Origin: Myrica gale
Lineage: Eukaryota > Streptophyta > Magnoliopsida > Fagales > Myricaceae
Direction: 5' to 3'
Length of the DNA: 64,000 bases
Assembly: GCA_963930655.1 (NCBI GenBank)
Contig: OZ005620.1
Coordinates: 573,001-637,000, forward strand
Part shown: positions 57,967 through 64,000 of the stretch, piece after piece
Position numbering within the stretch: the first letter of the stretch is position 1
Layout of the letters: each line of letters opens with the position of its first letter
The notes under the pieces: generated by a model
Seen by the model: only the letters and a program-made list of their open reading frames with translations
Told to the model about the DNA's origin: nothing
The model's database searches: none
Made by a program: the position numbers and the translations under genes

Positions 57967-59302
57967 TCACTCATTGGCCTGAGACGAAGCTGTTGTAGTG
58001 TCAAAGGATTTCTTTCTGATCAAGAGGCAAGTGATTCTCGAAGGATTAGCATGTGTATTGTCAAGACTACACAAAACAAAGTCCGGCCTGTGGAGTGCGA
58101 GATTCAATGTGTCCTTCCCAATAATCAGTGCAGTAGCATCAAGCAGAACATGCCAGGAGTTCCTGTGGGCTTCTGAAACCCAATGCATTGAATAACGAGT
58201 GCCATCAACATCAGCGGGATAAGAGAATAACCCTTTCCGGCTGTGCTTACACTTCCTCCTAAAATACTGACTAAGCTGTGATCCCTTGATCCTCAAATCC
58301 AGCCAAGTCGCCGGTGCTGGTATCACTTTGGATTCCTTGAAAGTAGCAAACTCCTTTATGCAGTCTTCTTCTTCCCTGATAATGGTGAGGTAGAAATTTC
58401 CCTTGAAGAAGGGATAGCTCTCCCCAACTAACTTCATGGCATCCTGGTGGCTTGGAGTGAAGAGAACAAGGTAGTCATCATCACATAATCCACAGTGCTT
58501 CAGAACCTTGTTTTGGGCTTGGACTTCAGGGATTGAGATAAAACTTCCAGGAAAGGTTGATTTCTTGGTAAGAAATTCAAGCAATCTGGACGGTTCCAAC
58601 TGTGTCCCATCCAAGTCAGGATGATTGCTTCCAGAAGAGGGCGTGGATGGGTCTCTGAGACTGCCCCTTGGGGACTTCCGCCTATCATCAAATGTGGGCT
58701 CTAAAGGCTCCTCGGGGATGCAAAGGCTAGAGAGATCTATCTTTTCTCCTTCAACTAGCATGGCATATTGGGGGTACTTTGCTAGGACATACTCTTCCAC
58801 ATATTGCATTTCTGTTGGCGTGATTGGGCCTGACCATCTAATGTCAAGACCAGGGAGTGTTGATATGGCTTCTGCGACGATGTGAGCAGGTATCACAGTA
58901 TGTGCTTTCTGTTTTAGTTGAAAACAATTTAAGGAGAAAAAAATCAAATCAGAAAGAAACTATTAGATACATTCACACTTCCTAGGTAACAGGATGTAAG
59001 AGTATGAACTGTACCTTGACTACCATACTGGTTGGTCTGTCATTTGCTTTAGGTGGATTGTGCATAGAAGCAAAGAGGGACTTTTTACCATCACCGCCCT
59101 TCATGGCCTGATTTGATTTTTTTTTGTTAGCAAGAACATTTGAAGCTTTTCATGCTACGATAACTTTGTAAGATGAAATTGTTTGTAAGACAGAATTGAA
59201 TCTGACGACAACAAATATGGCTTATGACTTATAAGAACTCACCTTAGATCCTGCATGTGAAACAAGTTGCGAAACAAGCTGCTCTTCAGTGTTTCTTCCC
59301 AT
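57967..59302 (-). CDS. molybdenum-cofactor-sulfurase-like / PLP-transferase-fold protein, 3 exons
   Basis: The protein has 364 residues. Minus-strand exons are 59302-59243, 59107-59015 and 58908-57967, all in phase 0 with GT-AG junctions. It starts MGRNTEEQLVSQLVSHAGSK, then AMKGGDGKKSLFASMHNPPK and AHTVIPAHIVAEAISTLPGL. A Ser/Pro-rich linker follows. A core region has FPGSFISIPEVQAQNKVLKH, DDYLVLFTPSHQDAMKLVGE and SYPFFKGNFYLTII, then KGLFSYPADVDGTRYSMHWV and SWHVLLDATALIIGK, and HRPDFVLCSLDNTHANPSRI. This is the plant MoCo sulfurase-like (aminotransferase class V) pattern. The position where relatives have the PLP-binding Lys (SFYK) reads SLDN here, so it may not bind the cofactor. No enzymatic role is asserted. 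Confidence 0.65.
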
Positions 59303-60427
59303 AGTATATGTTCCCTCTGCCACTACGAAACATAAAAGACTTACCCAGGGGCCAAATCCACAAGGCTTTGAAAGATCTGACGAAGAAAAGCTCAAGAAAT
59401 CAGGAGAGATAGAGCAATGTGCGTTACAAATTCCCTCTGCAAAAACAAACACTGTCGACAATAACAAGCTGAAACCTCTTGTTGATGTGGATTGATGTAT
59501 TAGATGTTCTAAAAGAAACAACTACGAAGAGAGAAAAAAGAGAGGATACGGAGTAAGAAACAAAAGCTGGTTTGAAGAGAAGATGAAGCCAAACTCAGCA
59601 AGACATTGGTTTTTGCAGATCATGTGGAGCTGAATAGTGGGATAGTAAAGATATTATAACAACTGGGTCATTACGTCCACACTCCACAGTGACAATACCA
59701 ATGTTTTAAAACAGGATACTATGAACCAGTAAAGCCAGGTTTTTTACCATAACCATGGTTTAGAATTTAGATTATGTCTTCAAGATTAGTATGTGTAGGT
59801 CAACCACTGGTTGAGTGTAGGTATCAGATTAAACCTTGGGTCTGGCTAGAATACCCACCGACTTGTTGTTTTAAACGAACTTTGAATTGATGACAAACTC
59901 CAAAGTATATTTAATTGCTGATGAATTGTCGCAAAATTTTAAATATTGGATAGAAAATGACTCTTTAGAACGCTTGGTTGGAGGCAATGGACCAATTTGT
60001 AGGAAATTGTTTCCTGCAGGATTTGGAAGGGAAACTGAAATCTCTTGGTTGAGTTTAGGCTTTGGGGTTTGCCTATCATACATTAAGGGCTATGGTGATT
60101 GCTAATTAAGTTTTTTTTTTCTTGCAAAGCATGATCCAGTGAGGACTTGAGGACAGTTTCATGCCCAATCTCTTCTAGAAATTGACTTAAAAGATTACCA
60201 AGGATCTGTGATCTACTTCTACCTGCATTATTGGAAAACTCAGATAGAGGACTCAAGTCGTTGAAATTACTGTTGTATATTGGCTTGACATTTGTAACAA
60301 CTAGCCAAGGTACACTATAGACATGTACAAATGCACAGATTCTTATACCTATACTGTTCCTTCTTATAATTGTACTGTTCAATAATGTCTTTAGTATCAA
60401 GGTGGCTGTAGAGAGTTTTGGATTCAT
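59303..60427. other. upstream of the MoCo-sulfurase-like gene; no gene
   Basis: The first 200-300 bases are probably the 5' UTR and promoter of the minus-strand gene. The remainder shows no supported feature. Confidence 0.35.
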
Positions 60428-60690
60428 ATGAATGATAAGCAACAAAGCAGTTTTTGGGCATCAAATATTGACAATCTCCTTCAGCATCAAAGTAAATCTC
60501 ATGGATTTCGCGAAGACAAAACCAAATGCCTTGCTGCCTGGATTGCTAGAGTTTTGCCTTTTGATTTCCTAGATGTTGATTCTCTACCCCCTTCAGTGAT
60601 TCTGGCGGATGACCCGCTGAATCCCCCCTGATGTATCCCTTTTCTGGTTTTTTTGCTGTTTTTATTTGTAATATTTGCTTAGGAAAAAAG
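60428..60690 (+). mobile_element. possible 3' tail of a LINE (RNase H end)
   Basis: The frame ends CLAAWIARVLPFDFLDVDSL then PPSVILADD, resembling the HxLA-W-A-R ... LPP end of plant LINE RNase H domains, with an A-rich stretch following near 60684. The rest of the element is absent. Similarity is by eye only. Confidence 0.35.
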
Positions 60691-62145
60691 AAGAAGAATT
60701 AACCCTTACGGTAGTTGCAGTCAATACATCAGAAAATAATAGCACAGATTTCCCAAAATTTTGCTCCTTGGCAAAGTAATATAATTAGACATGACATAAA
60801 ATTTGTTTGTCTACAGAAGAAACCAAAAACAATCGCATTTGATTTGGCACAAATAATGCTCAGAGAAAGACAGGAGAGTATATGCTTGCCAGAGATGCCC
60901 GAGACAGCAGCTTACATATCGACAAGGTCACAAGAGCAACTATTTATTAATCATGGAAATTAACATAACAATTAAAATATATGCCGATGTAGGTATGATG
61001 GAATAATTAAAGCAGTTATTGGAAACTGTTAAGCTTCCAGACCATAAAAAGCGCACACCTATCAGTTGAACTTAGCTGTGAAATTGCATTATAATACTAC
61101 CATAACCATTAACTGGGGTTGGTTCGAAAATCATTAACAAACATTCTGTCTATTTCTTCTTCATAAGATATGTATCAACCAGTCTTTGAACAGTTCTTTG
61201 CATTGAAGTTTTTGTGGGGGACTTTCTGGGAAGCTCCTCTTGAAAAGGACTGAACTTACAAAAAAGAGTGTTTATTTATGAATTTTCTTAACAGCAATTC
61301 GATTTGAAATTCAGCAAATTCATCTCTATGAAATCCCTTGCTTTGTTAAAGAGAAGTAGGCAGTGCGTCCGTTAGGATTGGGGCCATCATTGCTGTGGAG
61401 AGAAACAAAAGTCTCTTTCCCTCTTCACCCATTTGCCCCAGATACATGTTTCCAATTGTAATGGTAAACGAATTTGTGTTTATTTTTGTAACCCAAAACC
61501 GCGTTTCCACGTCTTACTCGCCGTTGATAACGCCAAGCATCAATGACCCCTGGCCATCAAAGTGGGCAACTGACAGATTACTATATGAAATGAAAACAAA
61601 AATCCAAGAAAGTCATTGTTTGAAAGTGACCCATCAACTACTCACCAGCCTTCTTCAACTTCACTCCTTAACTACCGTCCGATACCCCTAAAGAAAAACA
61701 AAGCGTTAACTAATGCAAAATTCTAGAACCTCTTACTAGTGCCAAAACCCAAGATGGCATCCCTTTAAAATGATTGAAACACCAATCGTTCGTTGTTCTT
61801 TTCTGCTACACGTGGGCAGTTTCTATTTCTCATACGCTAAATTGTAACCACAGCAATTAGGTGCCAAGGTGACAACCCAAACAAAAGAAAACGATAACAC
61901 TGAAACAAAAGCAATCTGTTTCCTTCCTTGTCACTCAAGAAGATACAAGGGGCTCCATCAAATTTAAAGAGGATGTGCCGGTAGCTTTGGTACTGCTGAA
62001 AGCAAAGAGAAGCAACACAATGCCCCCAGAAGTGCCTTATTGCCGTTCTTTTGTAATTCCTCTAGTTCAGCTTTCTCCTGCACTCTCACCAGAGGCACAA
62101 CACGATCAGCCAATCGATTACAAATACTGCAGAGGACGGAAAAGG
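60691..62145. other. intergenic and 5' region of the DUF579 gene
   Basis: No supported gene. The last 200 bases are open in frame with the DUF579 gene (in-frame ATG at 62020) but do not look conserved. Confidence 0.35.
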
Positions 62146-63000
62146 ATGAACATCACCATAAAGAAAGTTATCCCGGTCCTCCTCATGATCCTATCAAGCC
62201 TCTCCATCATCAGATTTCTTTTAATCACAGTTACCACTGCATCCAGTTCACCTCCATTGCCTACGTTGCCCTCTATTCTTCACCACGCATGTCCTTCTTC
62301 CAAATGCAGTCAGGTTCCATCACATGCACAGGGCTCCTCGACAGATCAACCAAAAATCTCTGCCAATGCCATCACACTCACAGAGAAGGAAGTTTCCCTC
62401 CTAAAAAATCTTATTGCCCAAAAAGCCCCCTGCAACCTCCTCATTTTTGGGCTTGAGCCCCAATACCTGTACCTCTCACTAATCAATGCAGGTGGCACCA
62501 CTATCTTTTTGGAGGATGATACAAGCAAGCTCAGCACGATCAAAGCATATTCAAACAGCACTCAAATGTACAAGGTTGAATACCAGATACCTGGAAGGAA
62601 GGCTTATGAGCTGCTCAAACATGCGAGGCTGAAACCAGCCTGTGCACCTAGCTCAGGACTGCTTCAAGTATCAAAATGCCAGCTTGCATTGACAAATTTA
62701 CCAAAAGAAGTATACCATCATAAGTGGGATGTGATAGTGGTGGATGGACCGAGTGGAGATACAGCAGAGGCACCAGGTAGGATGCAAACAATATATACTG
62801 CTAGTGTAATAGCAAGAGCTGGGAAAACAACAGATGTACTCATACATGACGTGAATAGAATGATCGAAAAGTGGTTTTCTTGGGAGTTTCTATGTGAGGA
62901 GAACTTAGTTTCTTCCAAAGGGAATCTATGGCTTTTCAGGATCAGAGGTCAATCAAATTCTACGACATTTTGCACTGCTAAAACTGTTGTGTTAGAGTAA
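62146..63000 (+). CDS. DUF579 / IRX15-like protein (polysaccharide biosynthesis, Golgi)
   Basis: The protein has 284 residues in a single exon. The start chosen at 62146 (MNITIKKVIPVLLMILSSLS) places a type II membrane anchor at the N-terminus, as in DUF579 proteins of about 290 residues; an in-frame ATG at 62020 would add 42 residues. The luminal domain shows LTEKEVSLLKNLIAQKAPCN, LLIFGLEPQYLYLSLINAGG and TTIFLEDD (a methyltransferase-like fold), CQLALTNLPKEVYHHKWDVI, VVDGPSGDTAEAPGRMQTIY and HDVNRMIEKWFSWEFLCEEN. DUF579 members act in secondary-wall xylan formation; some are glucuronoxylan 4-O-methyltransferases, others (IRX15/IRX15-L) have no proven activity. Sequence by eye cannot decide which. 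Confidence 0.85.
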   Translation: MNITIKKVIPVLLMILSSLSIIRFLLITVTTASSSPPLPTLPSILHHACPSSKCSQVPSHAQGSSTDQPKISANAITLTEKEVSLLKNLIAQKAPCNLLIFGLEPQYLYLSLINAGGTTIFLEDDTSKLSTIKAYSNSTQMYKVEYQIPGRKAYELLKHARLKPACAPSSGLLQVSKCQLALTNLPKEVYHHKWDVIVVDGPSGDTAEAPGRMQTIYTASVIARAGKTTDVLIHDVNRMIEKWFSWEFLCEENLVSSKGNLWLFRIRGQSNSTTFCTAKTVVLE

Positions 63001-64000
63001 CAACATTCTTTTTATCTAAGTTGAGAGTACAAAGTAACAAGCTCATTTTATTAGCGAGCTTAAATTTTTTTTTTTCAAGCATGGGCAATTGCAGAAATAG
63101 GCAATCTTCTGTGTGCCAGCATAGAGCATCCAATCAAGGGCTAAGAACCATGCAATATGTGCAAAACTTCAGACTGCAGGGCAAAGGCAGCTTCTTGTAT
63201 TCCAGAAATTCCCGGAGCAGTTTAAAACTCGAGAACACAACAATAACATAGATGTTACCGAAAAAAGGATGCAGCACAAACAAGACATGGGAAGCATGAG
63301 AGACTAAATGCCTATGATGTTATTGATCACATATAAATTCCATTTCAGCTGTCGGTATATACAATAGCCCAGTAACTATTTAAACATTTGGGGCTCAATT
63401 GCATCAACTCTGCTTCCCACCTTTCCTACAAGCTCGTTGCTCCATCTAAGCTCCAGCTAATACTTGGTTTGGGACAGGCGGGAATAAGATACATGCATAG
63501 TGAGTCTCTAACGTGACGGCCTTCAGAATAGAATACTCAGCATTTTTATCTCCAAAATGATCATTCACCCACTTCTCTTCGCTGCAAAGGTGGCCCAAGA
63601 AAAGAAGTGCACACGCCTTAGGAAATCCATTCATAAATACCAAATTCTGGTATAACTGTTTTCCTTATAATTTAGGCTAAGTAACTATTTTATCATCATC
63701 ACATTATATGTTTGAAATCATCCGAACTATGTGCAACAAACTTAAATAAAATTCCAAACACGCATTGCTGGAGCAAAAACGTCAGTTCTTTTTGAATCCA
63801 ATCCAGAAGCAAGCATTTATTTATCATATCTATCGAGCCTTACATACTAAGATCAATGCACACATGGATCTGCACATACTAGAATGCAAAATAGAGCTAA
63901 AATGCTGATAAATTCCACAGAAAACCAACTATGTCCGAATCCTCAATCTCTAAGAAATAAGCCACTCAAATAGAGTGGAGTGAAGCACTTTAGAACCTAA
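63001..64000. other. 3' UTR of the DUF579 gene and intergenic
   Basis: No supported gene to the end of the window. A 65-codon minus-strand frame at 63446-63643 has no recognisable domain. Confidence 0.35.

Noticed and set aside
63446..63643. 65-codon minus-strand frame near the window end
   Set aside because: No recognisable domain; could be a 3' exon of a gene outside the window but nothing supports it.
1..64000. CRISPR array, operon-like defence system or biosynthetic cluster
   Set aside because: No regularly spaced repeats, no bacterial-type operons and no co-located pathway genes; all genes are typical single plant nuclear genes.

Overview
The window is nuclear DNA of a flowering plant, most likely a woody eudicot. 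The genes have short spliced exons with GT-AG introns. Families restricted to plants are present (DUF3339, CBSCBSPB, XTH, DUF579/IRX15-like, NF-YC, plastid-targeted acetolactate synthase). Copia and TRIM elements share the plant initiator-tRNA-Met primer-binding site. No database search was possible, so species is not called.

Layout. 0.8-9.6 kb is a transposon cluster: a DUF3339 gene hit at its start codon by a TRIM-like LTR element, a decayed minus-strand LINE, and a 3.9 kb Copia element that has lost its reverse transcriptase. 12.3-17.4 kb holds a complete 14-exon CBSCBSPB gene (+). 17.8-21.8 kb has several MITEs and a 5'-truncated non-specific phospholipase C pseudogene (+). 22.8-24.6 kb holds MED30 (-) with a tRNA-Ser(UGA) just upstream on the same strand. 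25.5-26.9 kb has a DUF1499-like gene end broken by an 8-bp insertion. 30.8-35.2 kb is an NFD4-like MFS gene (+) whose first intron carries a LINE 3' fragment. 35.9-36.2 kb is a decayed DnaJ copy and 39.5-42.0 kb the intact single-exon DnaJ/DUF3444 gene (+). 45.0-48.3 kb is NF-YC (+), whose last coding exon contributes only four bases. 48.8-50.0 kb is an XTH gene (-), 51.3-51.6 kb SEC61 gamma (+), 54.5-56.5 kb acetolactate synthase (+), 58.0-59.3 kb a MoCo-sulfurase-like protein (-), and 62.1-63.0 kb a DUF579/IRX15-like protein (+).

The genes do not form a pathway or cluster; this is an ordinary gene-rich plant segment. I saw no novel multi-gene system. The most unusual signals are structural: (i) at least three, probably five, tiny insertions of 9-50 bp, mostly poly(A)-tailed and three of them sharing the 3' end ACTTATAAAAAAA, each flanked by 13-18 bp direct repeats, which look like extreme 5'-truncated SINE/LINE insertions; (ii) the DUF3339 gene whose first four codons lie on the far side of an LTR element; (iii) a possible hAT excision footprint breaking the DUF1499-like gene; and (iv) a Mutator-type MITE with a perfect 10-bp target duplication.
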